The position numbers were made by a program, and so were the translations under genes. From NCBI GenBank assembly GCA_025618425.1, contig CM046845.1, positions 31,369,899 to 31,433,898 of the forward strand: 64,000 nucleotides of DNA, in the 5' to 3' direction. The notes beneath the pieces were generated by a model that worked only from the letters and a program-made list of their open reading frames with translations, had not been told where the DNA came from and did not search any database. Below, in pieces: positions 44,272 through 56,982 of this stretch; position 1 is the first letter of the stretch, and each line of letters begins with the position of its first letter. Origin of the DNA: Heliocidaris tuberculata. Taxonomy: Eukaryota > Echinodermata > Echinoidea > Camarodonta > Echinometridae.

Positions 44272-44690
44272 ACAACTTAAAGGGAAGCTTGAGTTCTGGG
44301 AAAGGTAAAAAATAATTTGTGAGCTTTTCTCATTCTTGTTATGTTAGTTTGGAAGATTAGCATAGTAGATATGTCCCCTGAAAAGGATTGCTCTTCAAAA
44401 TTAATGCCCTCACATTAAAAATATGACAAGAAACAGCCGAAATGTTCGGGCCGAATATTTGTGTGTAGTCCCTTATAAATATTTCTGTGTGCCGTGCATG
44501 TGAATCTCAGTATGATTGAGTCCATTTCTTATCATTTTAATGTTTCCAAAACCTCACAGCATACACCAATTCTTATTTGCTAATATTATAATCATCCTTT
44601 CCCAATTGCTTTGAGACAGTTTCTTTCATAATTCAGTCTCATGACCAGAACTCAACTTTATCTTTAAAATGAGGTGTAGATTATGAATAC
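44272..44690 (+). repeat. ~410-bp dispersed repeat, copy 2
   Basis: This is the plus-strand counterpart of 3480-3895. It begins AAAGGGAAGCTTGAGTTCTG and passes through TATGTCCCCTGAAAAGGATT and AAGAAACAGCCGAAATGTTC. It ends near CATGACCAGAACTCAACTTT. No coding frame is shared between the copies. Confidence 0.75.
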
Positions 44691-47640
44691 TGGCTTACAC
44701 GTTTACTCATTTGAAAGTGATTTGAGTACGCCTAGATGAAATTATTATTCTCATTATTTGATTAAAAAGGGAACCCTTTTAGTAACTATCTAAGCTAAGT
44801 TAGATATTGTGAACAGACAAGTAGGCCTATAGTCACTATCTTTTGAAATCCAAGTGGTCTTACGCTGGATTAGTTCACACTACAAGCATTAAAGCATACG
44901 ATTCAAACTGTCAGTCTGAATTGCATTTTGAAACATGATACAAGAAATAAGAGTTTTAAAAACTACTTCTAAGATATCACGTGTAAGCGATGTTGGGACC
45001 CCCCCCCCCCCCCCATAAAGCGATATTGTGTCAATCAAAGTGTATGTATTAATTTTCATTTTGGTGCTATGACTTCGTAAATTCTTAGAAAGATATGCGA
45101 ATACTATAGTATATACCTATAGGACAAATCATTGCAACGGGAGTATACATGTTTGTTATCGTCATACCAGAGAACACGTTTAAGAAATCAGACTTTGAAT
45201 AGCCAGGGTTGATAGAGGAAATTATTAATTTCATTACCATTCCTACCGATTACCAGAATTACGTGAGGAATGGAATTTATCGTTAAAGTGGGATTACATT
45301 AACATCTCAAAATAATATTTAGTCGGTAAGCAATAAACGTCACGTTGTTAATGCAGAAAGTGAGGTCATTTGTATATTGTAGATACCTACCCCCTGTATG
45401 TCAACGTATACTTTTCATTATGTAATATGAACCTTTCAAAATCCAATCAAAATTACATTTTTTTTCTTCATATTTTCATGTCCAGACAGTACATCCGATC
45501 TATCTTCAGAATGGGTTGAGGAAGGGGGGGGGGGGCAATACTAATAAACACTCCATGAGATTCATAGTTAATTTCGATATAAAGTTGGGGGAGGGGTAAT
45601 TTCCTTTTTTATGTCATCACCTTATGACCAGAGCTCTGTGACTTTTTATTCTATATTTTGCAATTATGTGGGCGAGTGTTTCGGTTTGGATATTCATAAA
45701 AATCATCATGAATTATCACCCATTAGCCGATTCAATGTTTGCAATTGTCCTATCCTTTTAGCACCATTAAGATAATCATAATGAACAAGCTTATGGAAAA
45801 ACTTGAACTATTTGGGTTACATCTGAAATGTTGGCCACACATTCGAAGTTCTCGCTGAAAGTTCATAATTATCACATCTTCTGAAAAAGATAGTTAATGC
45901 GAAATCTTCTGTTAGGGGAGAATACCGACTTTGTGTAACCAATTAATAGACAATCTCATTGACAATCTTATTGGCAATCTTACTGACAAATGATGTCAAC
46001 AGATTAATGAAAATGAAAAAATCCCCGGCTGCTATCCTCTCAAGCATTCTTGCTTATGATAGCTGGCCCTGCATTTATCTCGATTTCTTGACTTACCTCC
46101 CTAATTTCAATATTATCTAAGTATGTATATTCTGTTTGTAATTCAGTTGTCACACTTTATTTGTATCAATTCTGATTTGTATCATTATTGTATGCAATGT
46201 TAGTATTTGATTTCTTAATAAATGCAGAAACATCTGGGAGAAAAAATGTGATAAAGTAGATATTTCGTTATCGTGCATTTGAATTCGAGAAGGGTGTATC
46301 GCGTGCACGGGAATGCAAATGATCTTCGGATCAATTAACGACTGGTATGGATGAAAACTCTTTTTTTTCTTCTTCTTCTTCTTTTTTGATAATATCAAGT
46401 TTATCAACAATCATTTAGATCTAGAAAATGTTAAGATGAGAGACAAAGAAAGTACAATGAAAGTAAAATTCCATGGAAAAAGTCAGATTGTGTCATTCAA
46501 CAACTACAAAACGCTTTGTAGGCCTAGCGGTTAATAGAACCAACGGAAATGTTAATCCTAAAATGACTCAAGATTACAGGTTAAACGTTCCGGGTCCGCC
46601 CTTTAAAACGGTTATACGAATAGGCCAACTGTGTTCAAGAAAATAACATGTCGTCAGAGTTGATGACTAGATTCTCTGATACACAGTATAACCACCATCG
46701 TCATGCCCGTCACTCCTCCGACAGAAAAGCTTTCTTGTCACGTGCTGAAAACAAAAAGCTATATTAATTGAGTATTTGTTATGTGTATAATAACCTCGGG
46801 CAACCCCATCATAATAACATGCCACGCTGTTAGTCCGAGCCGTTAGAGTAATTCATGCAGTTGTGGACTTCCCTTGTAACCCTTGAAACGGGAAGCGATT
46901 AATTCTCCTCCTGACATTCGATGTGGCTAGTCGAGTCGGGGTGCGTGGCGAGCGGATCTCTACCCCACGATGTCGGCTAGCTGCGGATGAGCTTCCGATG
47001 CATCGTGCCGAGGAAATTCCACGAAACACGTCTACGGTGCGAAAATAGAGTTTCTCTGCTCAAAACCTCGTTCATATGACGAAGCAAAAAGTAGCCAAAT
47101 AGAGAGTACAGGAAAAAATAAATCATAAAGAATGATAAAAATGTACATCGACTAATATAGATCATTCGGATTTGGAGTACGATGTTTAGGAACGTTGTTT
47201 AGCAATATTATTAAGTTGGACAGAGGAAGCAATGTAAATATATTTTTGAAATAATCATACAAGAATTCAATAAAACGTATGAAAATGCTGAAAAGCAGCT
47301 TATCTTTATTTCACTCTCCTAAAAATGCATTTCACAATAATCGTAAATGCAATTCCCTTACAATGGTCCAAGGTAAAGAACGTGATCTCATGATTTTAGT
47401 TTCGTTTAGTTTAATTTTTGTTTTCGATTGGTTAAGAATTATTTTATTCATTTTGTTGCCTACATGAAAATCACTTGCGGACAATTATGGAAGAAAAAAA
47501 AAAAGGGGGGGGGGGTGCATGATGCACATTAAAGATAGCCTATACACAGTTATTCCCGAAAATTATTGGAGAGGGAAAATTGCCCCCTCCGCACTCCACG
47601 ATCGCGCCCCTAACTTGACTTGGTGGTACAGTTGGTGGTA
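44691..47640 (+). other. Non-coding interval with one GC-richer island
   Basis: A C-run lies at 44,999-45,014, a G-run at 45,525-45,536 and a (TTC)n-like run at 46,361-46,385. The stretch 46,840-47,060 is GC-richer and non-repetitive, and might be regulatory. No exon is recognised. Confidence 0.45.
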
Positions 47641-47650
47641 CACCCGTATC

Positions 47651-47794
47651 CGGACAACTACCCCCTTGACAATTACCCCCGGACAACTACCCCCTGGACA
47701 ACTACCCCCTAGGACAATTACCCCCAGAACAATTCCCCCCGGACAACTACCCCCCCCCCGACAACTACCCCCAGGATAATTACCCCCCCCCCCC
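47651..47794 (+). repeat. Minisatellite of ~15-bp GGACAACTACCCCCT units
   Basis: About ten units of 13-17 bp alternate GGACAACTACCCCC and GGACAATTACCCCC, ending in a C-run. It is the cleanest member of the C-rich family also seen at 2020-2370, 6001-6132 and 8345-8490. Proline/glutamine and glycine repeat frames across it are artefacts. Confidence 0.88.
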
Positions 47795-48135
47795 AATTAA
47801 TAATCGAATAAAGTCCATCGTTTCGACAGTAAACTGTTTTACTGATGAATACCCTATAAAGCCAACCTGAAATGGAAACTGCTACAACTTAGTGGGTGTG
47901 AATCTACATAGCTGCATGTAGTAGTCTTACGTCATTGTAATTGGGCAGCTGTCACTTCGTGTGGTGTTCCACGTCTTGGAGTGGATGTCTGTTGAAGGGG
48001 TGCATGGTTGAGAAGCCAAGAAACAAATAAACCGTTTACTTTTTAGATGCTAATGAATTTCATCATTGCATTTAATATGCATCGTTCTGATTCTGATTAA
48101 GTGGTATGGCGTTACAAGGACAATCCAGCAATGTC
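47795..48135 (+). other. Non-coding interval
   Basis: Nothing recognisable is present. Confidence 0.4.
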
Positions 48136-48140
48136 TGAAA

Positions 48141-48146
48141 GGAAGG

Positions 48147-48177
<31 letters not shown>

Positions 48178-48178
48178 C
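48141..48178. repeat. (GA)n plus G-run
   Basis: A simple repeat of about 38 nt. Confidence 0.9.
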
Positions 48179-51100
48179 AGCAGATTTGTTTTCTCCCTAT
48201 TTGAGGAAACCTATGCGTTAGAAGCAGATGAGGGGAGAGTGGGAGGGATTTACCAGCCCCTTCCCCCATAAAACGAAGCTTCTTCGACAAGTGCACTGAA
48301 CACTTGCGCCATGTTTTCATTACTTGGGGAATTAAACCTGACTGAGACACGTCTCTAGGTTCGACCTACCTCTGACCTTCACCCCAATCTTGAACTTGGA
48401 CAGGGTTTTCTCTACCGTGGTGTCAGTATCGACTCCTTGGGTGGAACATGGTCCTTACCACTCCAATCTGACTGTCGTTCACTCATCTTAATCTCACACT
48501 TGTCCTGGTTTCCATACCCTGGGTTCATTGCCATCAGGCTATCTCAGGGAGCTGGATTCATCATCCTGATCTTTTCGATGGGTATACAGAGTTCAGGTAC
48601 CCGGATAAACCACGTTTGTACCATTAACCTAAAAACGTAGTATTGGTATGATTAGATGCGTTGGAAATGTGTCTTATTATCAGCAGCAAACCACAAAGGC
48701 TCTTTGCAGATACGGTGTAATACAAGCTTCAAAGTTGACCATTTTTGACGAAAAAAAAAAGTTGTATGTTATGGAGTTTCAAAAGTAGAGTATCTTGGGA
48801 ACTACGCAGGTTGTGGGTTCATGTTTTTGAAATTTGAGTTTTACTGGTTCTAAGATATAACTAGGGGCTTAGTGTTTCACAAAATATTTCACGAACCCCC
48901 AAAATATTGTGTTTGTTTTCAAATATTACACTTTCATAATCACTCTATTCATGCTATTTGTATGTATATATATATATCATATTTTAAAAATCACATTTTC
49001 ATGATTTGTACATAAAAGTATTGACTCTGCATTGGTGTATACATGCAAAAACATATTAATAAATATATATTGGTTCGAGTTATGAGGAAAATATATTCTT
49101 GGACAAAAATTTAAAACTTGTATTATGAATAAACAAATAAAAAAAATTGGTGAGTTGTAGATCCAATGACGTCACGAACTCATGACTGAGTTGCCAATTT
49201 GTCTAGTGATTTTCATTGCTTTCCCTAGTCATGCCACTAAAAAAAAAATCATAACTTTCTTTTTAAATGTCCGATTTTCCTCAAAACTTTTTAAATTTGT
49301 AGGTCTGGTTTTTTTTTTCTGCTTCAATTAAACCAAGTAATTTTTGGACTCGACATTCCCTTTTAATCTGTCGATTTGTTTTCTTTATGTATGGACCAAT
49401 CTTTTAATATATTGGTGTTTTATCATACTATGAATCATACGACTAGAAACACAAACAACATTCTGACATGTCTGGTGTTCAATGCATTGCATTCACACGG
49501 TGACATTTTGACCCACTTATGTAATACTTCCTTAACGAGGAAATATTTGCTGGTATAATTGGATATTCTATTCTATGTTATATTGTCTATTCATAATTAT
49601 GATATTGTAATTTTATTTTCCCTCAACTTGGTCTATGTGTACAAGAAGATTTTCATCAATATGAGAAATTGTATTACGTATATGAATTTTGTTTTACATC
49701 GTATGAAGCGCATAGCAATGGCAACATTGCTGCATCACTATTAGTAAAACCATTGATATAAACAGATTGTAAAAAAAAAAAAAAAAAAAGACTGAAGTCA
49801 ACAATAAAATTTCTGAAAAAATGTCTTCCGATTGCATTCAAGTATTACAAGTGGAATTATCAATGACAAAACATCAATAACATTGAGATATTTTCGGAGA
49901 TCACGATACTTTTTTATTGAAAAGATCAAATTAATCATATTACACTATATCGGTAAGTTGCAACTCATAAATATAAAATATAAAACTAGTACTCTTATTT
50001 TATTAATTCTCCAATTAGACATTTATTGGAATTTCTTGAACATAAGCAAGTTCTAATTGGTTAAGACTTAGGCTACCATTCCAAACCTAAACAAAAAAAA
50101 ACAACAACAAAAAACAACAAACAAACAAATAACAAAAAACAAAAACAAAACAAAAACAAAAACAAAAAACCCCGCAATAAAAGATGCATGCATGTTCATG
50201 TTATTTGTCCCACACTTGATTACCCTTTCAAATAATTATATAGGAGCTACAATTTCTAAACTATTTTTTTCATGAATGATTTTATTTAAAAATCAGTAAA
50301 AAAAAAAGCACAGGCATGAAAACGACTATGACTAACACGTTGCTAGACATCATTATGACTGTCTTGATATTACCACACCCATAATCATCAACACAGGCCG
50401 CATTGAATGTAACCCTTGATATGAAAATTCGTGAAAGATTCTAACACTTAAATGGATTTTTTTCTCCTTCAATATCTCTCTCGCTCTCGCTTCGCATGCT
50501 CGTCCATCGCGTTGACACCACTGATCCGGAATGAGGGGGGGGGGGGGGCCAGGAGGGCATGTGCCCCTACAAAACCCAATCTAGTACACCTTAAGTACAC
50601 TTGAGTAAAACAATTTTTTTTTTAAATAGAAGAAATGTGCCTCCTAATTGTGACACCGGTAGCAATTTTAGACCACAAGAGGCAACCAAAAAAAACACAT
50701 CAATTTTTATTTTAAAATTTGCTTGCCAGAAATTGAAGTAAAGTAGCACCTTAATGTTGTACAAAAATAGCAAAACTCATAAAATGTCTCTGCTTTACCT
50801 TATTCCAGCTCCAAACGTATCAGTCCTGTTAATCTCATGAAAATTCTCGCAGTAAAATGGAGTAACGGAAATGAAAAGCGAATACGGTTTTTTAAAAAAT
50901 AGTTTGTATCCCTATATTACATTAAAATGATTAAAGACGATATACACTAGCATGTGTTGGTCTACTGAATTCTAATTTCTATATATTTTGTAGCCCCATT
51001 TTCCCAACGCCTCACGTCTCATAACCTATAACAACTATATGACATGGATTTGGATTTTCTATTAGCCAGAAAATTAAATTTGCGATTTTGATTTTTAGCT

Positions 51101-51200
51101 TTATTTTTCTATTAGACTGAAAATTTAAGTCGATATCTAATCCGAATTCTTGAATACGAATTCGAATACATATACATGTAGATCTACGAGAGCCCTATTT
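48179..51200 (+). other. Non-coding interval
   Basis: The stretch 48,360-48,640 has a more exon-like composition than its surroundings (see findings). Further on there is an A-run at 49,771-49,789, an (AAAAC)n-like tract at 50,089-50,170 and a G-run at 50,535-50,548. Short frames elsewhere show no similarity to known proteins. Confidence 0.45.
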
Positions 51201-51699
51201 CTCCCACTCATTGTGACGTATGAAAGGATAGTACGGTACAGCGATGAGTAACAGACGACCATGCATAAAGACTACTCCAGCACTGAGTAAGCATTAGTCA
51301 ATCATGTTGGAATGTCTACAGCCTTCGAACAGAGCGAGGTAGTCTTCTCCCATATCGTTCCATTGTAAGTACTATTATGTTCGCGGAAATCATAAAATAA
51401 AGACATCATTTTAACAATATGAGGCTTATAATTATATTCAGAAAACTTTTCTACACAGTTTGAACGTTGGATACAACAACACTGCACTGTGCATTATGCA
51501 CAGCCTCTTACTTCGAATCCTATTACCATCTTTGCACTTTGCTCGGGTACATCCATCAGTAAAATAGGTAAAAAAAACAATAGAAGTACTTATAGCATCT
51601 AGAACAAAAAGACCACATAAACACAATGATCATAATTTGAAAATGGATTAAGAATATGACGAAATAAGAATTGGTTGAAATAGGTGAAAATAACGATAG

Positions 51700-52134
51700 G
51701 ACAAAGCCAATGCAGTATTTGCATACAGTACTACCCCTACTGATGTAAATGGACTCGTCTACGCCGAAATCGGCTCCCGCCAATCACTGTGTTATTGGCT
51801 CTGACGTCATATTTGTGGGGGTGGTTATGTTAATTACATCCTCGAGTCATCAATGAATGGGCTCGTCATAGCGAGCACACAGCGCTGGGACACGAGATCG
51901 TTTCTTCAATAAATTCCAGTAAATGTTGAGCAGACCAGCTGTAGTTGAGCACGCGTGCTGAGAGCGTTGCACTTGTTCGTTTCGTTCGGAATTACAGATC
52001 GACATTGGAGTGTCACTCAAAGAATATACAAGCAACCGTTTTACGGATTCCAGACCAGAAAGTGGAGACATAATCAGCAGCTAACTATTTATTTCTTGCT
52101 TCTTCGTGTGGGGATACACATATAACCAATACCG
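51700..52134 (+). promoter_or_regulatory. CBFB: CBFB upstream region and probable 5' UTR
   Basis: A CCAAT box lies at 51,780-51,784, an inverted one (ATTGG) at 51,794-51,798 and a perfect CRE palindrome TGACGTCA at 51,802-51,809. All three sit within 30 bp and about 330 bp upstream of the CBFB start codon. The sequence from 51,870 to 52,134 is less AT-rich and is the likely 5' UTR. No TATA box at a convincing distance is seen, and the transcription start is not determined. Confidence 0.55.
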
Positions 52135-52221
52135 ATGTCAACTATGCCCAGAGTAGTTCCCGATCAGAGGAGCAAATTCGAGAATGATGAGTTATTTAGG
52201 AAGTTGGGTCGTGATTCAGAG
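52135..52221 (+). CDS. CBFB: CBFB exon 1 coding part
   Basis: The donor GTAAGT starts at 52,222. Two in-frame ATGs are present, at 52,135 and 52,144. The first gives a three-residue extension (MST). The second matches the vertebrate start MPRVV and has A at -3, a better initiation context than the first (C at -3). I list the longer form; 52,144 may be the main start. Confidence 0.93.
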
Positions 52222-55200
52222 GTAAGTCCATTCTCATTCAATAGTATCATTCATAAAAAATATATTTCATCATCCAAATAAAAATACTATTTTGAAGTTT
52301 TGCAAAGTGTTTTACCCTGCAAACTTGAGTGAGATCAATGTGCACATGGTAGTTTGGTACATCACTCTTTTCTTCTTCTATACAGTATGGAATAACGATT
52401 GTTTCCACGCGGTGTATTCATCTAGAAAACGAAACATATAACACCGCCTGCATGATGATGAATATATTCGGTATGTGGTACACTGTTCTACTAACAATGT
52501 TCCGCTTGGCAAAGTTCCACTGCTGATTGCGTAATTTGTAAACTCCGACCCGTAAACCGAACACAAAAACACAATGTTTCCCCTTCCGCGAATTTATGGC
52601 TTCAGGTCAATGACATTCAACAATGGTATCAGAGTTTCTTGAGACTGAGGTAAACACCATGCTTGTTGACTATATAAGTCCAGATATATAATGCATAGTA
52701 TACGCTAAACTGCCTATTTGCACGTAAAATCCAGCGTGGGTGGTTTGTCGAAGAGCATGTTAGCAAGAAAATAATGTATATATCCCGGTTTTTATTCATC
52801 CGCAGTATATGATGACAAAAACATCCTGGCTGATAAACAAAAAGCCAGAGTTTTATATTACAAAATCAGACATCCAACATATTATATTTCCACTGGTTGC
52901 TAGTTAGTCTTGAATTAAAACTTAGGGAAGGAAATAACCCCAATATTTTTGCTCTTGAAAGAATTATACCATACTTGCCATTTAATTTTTTTTGTAAATT
53001 GTACTGTCAAACTACAGAGAATCACTCAAAATTACTCGGGATAATTTAGGACGTGTATATATACTTGAAATTTCTCGTACGTTCTCGTGCATCCCTATAG
53101 GTATAGCATAGACATGATAGATGGTATTCTTTATACTGTACTCATGGTATTCTTTAACTGATATTATATTTACAACAATCTCATAGGCTACTTATCTCTG
53201 ATGTCGGATATTTTCACTTTTCCAAATACGTAGGGACCCTTACGCTTTATGTTAGAATCTGCAGAAATGTTCTTCGACTAATTTGTCTCAAATTGGATGG
53301 ATTTGTAAAGATGTCCGCCAGTCACAGTATGAAAAAAAAAAAAACTGCATCGCGGATCTGACATGTCTGATAACTACTTTGTATCTCCCCAACATATTTT
53401 AAGGTCTGCATGCTGAATATTTAGTAATTTACTGATTATATAGTTGAATCAAGCAGAAAGACTTCTCCACGGCGATGAAAATGGAAAGAATTTTCATGTG
53501 CAGGAGTCATGTATGCGTGTGGTTGACCTAAAGAACACGTGGATTCATTCGGTGGCGCCGAGATTTCGAGTCATTCTCACGCCGTGTTGACGGCCTAGTC
53601 ACGCCGAGCTACCCCCTGCTCAGACACTTGGCGGCTAGAACCATGCTGATACTTGTCTCGTTCGCACTACCGTGACCCAGTCATTATACCTCAGGAGGTC
53701 ATGCGAATTACAAAAGAATGATTGAAGAGATATAATAGAATAATACTTTTACATAGATTGGAAGCGTTGATGAATGCAAGAGAATCGATAAATTAGTGAC
53801 ATGGAAGACAGCGCAAAAACATGGATGAACGTGAAGGTTATGTAGCGATACGGCCTTGCCTCGCAGATCGATGCTGGCCCGTATGTTAACCATCTTCAGA
53901 TTTCTCAACTTCAAGTTGTAGACAAAGATTCATCATCAAACAGTATTTTACTATTACTCTGAATATGAGATATAAGTAGACACATCATTATTCATCAATG
54001 TACTAAGATATTTTTTCTTTCGGTTGTGTCACTGTCATAGAATAATTGTTGAAGTGTGCCTAGCTTTGCCAAAAATTGTTAAAAGCACCCTTGTCTACTT
54101 TCTTCGACGAATCAACACATTGGGGATAAGAAACATGGATAAATAATTTTTCGAGGTTTTTAATACATTTCTCAACATCGTTTAATTAAGAACTGAGCAT
54201 TTGTAATAAAGAAAATATTTAATGTTATATGGTACATCAGTAAGTACAGATTTCCATTATTCTGACGCCTCATCATCTCGATCAATGTATCTTTGACATG
54301 AAAGGTTTTTATTTTGTAAACAAGATTGATCTTTGATGAAACTTGATCAATATTTTCTTGCTAATCAATAACACAAGACATCAGCTCATAACCCAGCACT
54401 ATACCTTTATTATATCTCACATATATTTTAGGTTTAGGGCATCATATTTCTTTAATTTCTGTTCGCCCATTACATCCATATTTTATAATTTCTTTTCAAA
54501 ATATATTTTTGGCCACTTTTTCTTCAGATTCGCTACACGGGATACCGTGACAGGGCGCAAGAAGAGAGGCAGATGAGATTTGTGAATAGCTGCAGAGAAG
54601 GACATGCACAATTGGTTAGTATTTCTATGAAAAACCTCTAAGATATATTTAGAGTTTAGACCTCAAAGTAATCGTATTGTAAACCATATTTTTGTGGCAA
54701 TCATAATTTCCACTCTTTCATTTCTTTCTTTAATTTTTTTTTAGACGCCATGAGTAAACTTAAAATCAGTGAACGAAGCATCTTTTCGTGAACTGATAGT
54801 AGTGTCTAATACTAGTACTTTACAGACAGTGCATTTAATTTTATATGTGCTTTAATTCGAGGCAGCTTAATTTTCTTTCGATGAATTATATATGCATTCA
54901 AAATAATTCTGCATCGTACCAAAGAAGTATTGTATTAAACAAGAATTGATTAATAATTTACAATCATGTACTGATCGAACCTTTAATCTTTGTATTGTTT
55001 TTGTTTTAATACATTTAGTATGTTTAGAATTGAGTTTATAAAAATATTTAGGCCTGACTAATTTACTTTCGCAATTGAAGATAATTCCCATGGTATTGTA
55101 CTCTTGAATTTCATCAATTTTGGCACGTTATGAAGATAATATTTTAATAAAGACAATATCTATTCTAGTATCGATTCTCAATTCATAAAGGGACATGGAT

Positions 55201-56982
55201 TTTCCAGTTGCTATTTCTTCAGGATGAAATGGGATTGTTTTTCATTTTCTCACAAAACCTTGAAAACGCGAGCGTCTCTACTAGAATTGTAACCTGCTGT
55301 CTCTGCATACCAGACAGTAGCCTATAATGCGTTAGAATAATTCCTAGGGTAAGCAGTGTCTGGCTTAAAGATGTCCCTGAAGGGATTAATATGGGTTGCC
55401 TTGAGGGATAAGATAGAAGTGCTCATCACTTAATCCCCTTTTCCGTCACATGAGACGGTGTATTCAAGACCTCTTCTCTATCGAGGAGAATGGTGATATA
55501 TTATTTATAGTATGTAAGTGGCCATCAAGGGAAATATTAACCTAGGGTCTAATGTCAGAAAATTATTGTGGTAAAAAGTCATGCTTAGGCTATTTAAGCG
55601 ATTTTTTGTAGGTATTAATTTGTCGAGATTTGGCCAGTTAGAGTTCAAAAGAGTGTTAAAACGTTCAAATGGGATATACAAATTCTGCTAGTTGGGTTCA
55701 AACGTTATTTGAAATACACTAAATTGGTGAGAATATCATAATTTAGCTTCAACGGCTGGATGAATGTTCGCAGTATTTTGAAAGCTTAATACCTTGTCAA
55801 CTTGAACTATAAAAGAAAATGTCCGGGGGGTTCACGAAGATCCTGAATGTTCATTGTTCCTTTTGAAAATCATTATCGTATGGGGACAGTGCGTATGAAT
55901 GATATCCATATCTAGTCATTGGCTACACCAAACACGCCGAGAGTGGCTGGACTTAGGGTACCCCCACCGTGTCTGATATTAGAGGCATCCATTGCCCAAG
56001 CTGCCAGCTGATACAAACGTGCCGAGTATCCCCTCAATCAAGCACCCTTTCCATACCCTCGGGGCTCTCTTCGTATTAATTCTACCAATAAAAAAAGCCT
56101 TTCACTCCAAAAACAGTCCGAAAAGACGATAATAATGAAAAATCACGTACCAATGGTTCAAGGTTCTTAAAGTGATTAAATTCCCGAGTCGTGAAGGCCT
56201 TCCATTAGCCATATCCTGAGCGTAGCTTGAAGGCCTAGCCCGCCGGGGCAGTTGGACCACGCTCGTCCTTCTCCTCGCTCGTTGTATTCGATGAGACGCG
56301 GCCTTGTTGCTACCTGTGTTTACACAGTCAGGCTAAAGAGAACAAATCCCAGCTTCTCCCTTCACTTCAGAAGTGCCTTTTTATTGTACCGATCTACTCA
56401 AGGAAAATTTGTTAATCTTGTATGACACGGGTCAGATGATGGTTGTCGAGATTTAGAAGGGGAGATGAAAGAGAAATCATTACAAAGCGTTGTCGACGAG
56501 ATCAACTTAAAATTTCAAACCAAACACGAATAGTGGTGCTTATTGCTTCTTTGTTGTTCGAAGTCAAGTTTGTGAGGGCAATTTTTGTCAAAGGGGGCTA
56601 TTATCATCAGTGAATCTGTCTTTTAAGGTGTAATTATTCCCTCGTTGTTTTCAAACTATATAATTCTCATTGATTCTTTTCTCAAGCAGTATATTGCCTT
56701 TGTTGTAATTGTGAAGGAAAATAAAACAAGTAAAAAGCAGGATACATGAACTAAAAATAATGAATGTATATATGAAGTTTCTACAGAATTCTTATTAATT
56801 TTCTAATCCAGAAAATGAATTGCTTTCTTCTCTCCCCATTTTTTTTTTTTGGTTTTAAATTACAGTCTTTCGTAGCAACTGGTACAAATCTTCACCTTCA
56901 GTTTTATCCTAACTCATGGAGTGAGACCAGTGATAGGAAACCAACCAAAGAATACGTCGACTTTGATAAAGAAATCGGAAAA
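52135..56982 (+). CDS. CBFB: CBFB, core-binding factor beta subunit, 5' part (exons 1-3)
   Basis: CBF beta does not bind DNA itself. It heterodimerises with RUNX Runt-domain proteins, strengthens their DNA binding and stabilises them. The join 52135-52221, 54528-54614 and 56866-56982 gives 291 nt, or 97 residues, all in phase 0. Diagnostic stretches are MPRVVPDQRSKFEN, GYRDRAQEERQMRF and FVATGTNLHLQFYP, which match the N-terminal half of the animal CBF beta fold. As I recall the human gene, introns fall after the same residues (26, 55 and 94 counted from MPRVV). The vertebrate protein is about 180 residues, so roughly half is missing and must lie beyond 64,000. No frame breaks are seen. The long intron 3 (at least 7 kb) is typical. 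Confidence 0.96.
52222..54527 (+). other. CBFB: CBFB intron 1 (2.3 kb)
   Basis: The intron is AT-rich except for 53,510-53,700, which is GC-richer, non-repetitive and preceded by a RUNX-type site TGTGGTTGA at 53,518. That section could be an intronic regulatory element. Nothing else is seen. Confidence 0.5.
54528..54614 (+). CDS. CBFB: CBFB exon 2
   Basis: The acceptor TTCTTCAG ends at 54,527 and the donor GTTAGT starts at 54,615. It has 29 codons: IRYTGYRDRAQEERQMRFVN then SCREGHAQL. The length and conserved Arg/Glu-rich pattern match CBF beta. Confidence 0.95.
54615..56865 (+). other. CBFB: CBFB intron 2 (2.25 kb)
   Basis: Two GC-richer stretches, 55,905-56,045 and 56,190-56,345, stand out. 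The second includes GTGTTTACA, a forkhead-type site, near 56,317. No exon is seen in them. Confidence 0.45.
56866..56982 (+). CDS. CBFB: CBFB exon 3
   Basis: The acceptor TTACAG ends at 56,865 and the donor GTAAGT starts at 56,983. It has 39 codons starting SFVATGTNLHLQFYPNSW and ending EYVDFDKEIGK. If the donor were skipped, the frame would stop 13 codons later at 57,022. Confidence 0.96.

Noticed and set aside
47519..47796. Pro/Gln-repeat and Gly-rich frames on opposite strands
   Set aside because: Both are translations of the GGACAACTACCCCCT minisatellite.
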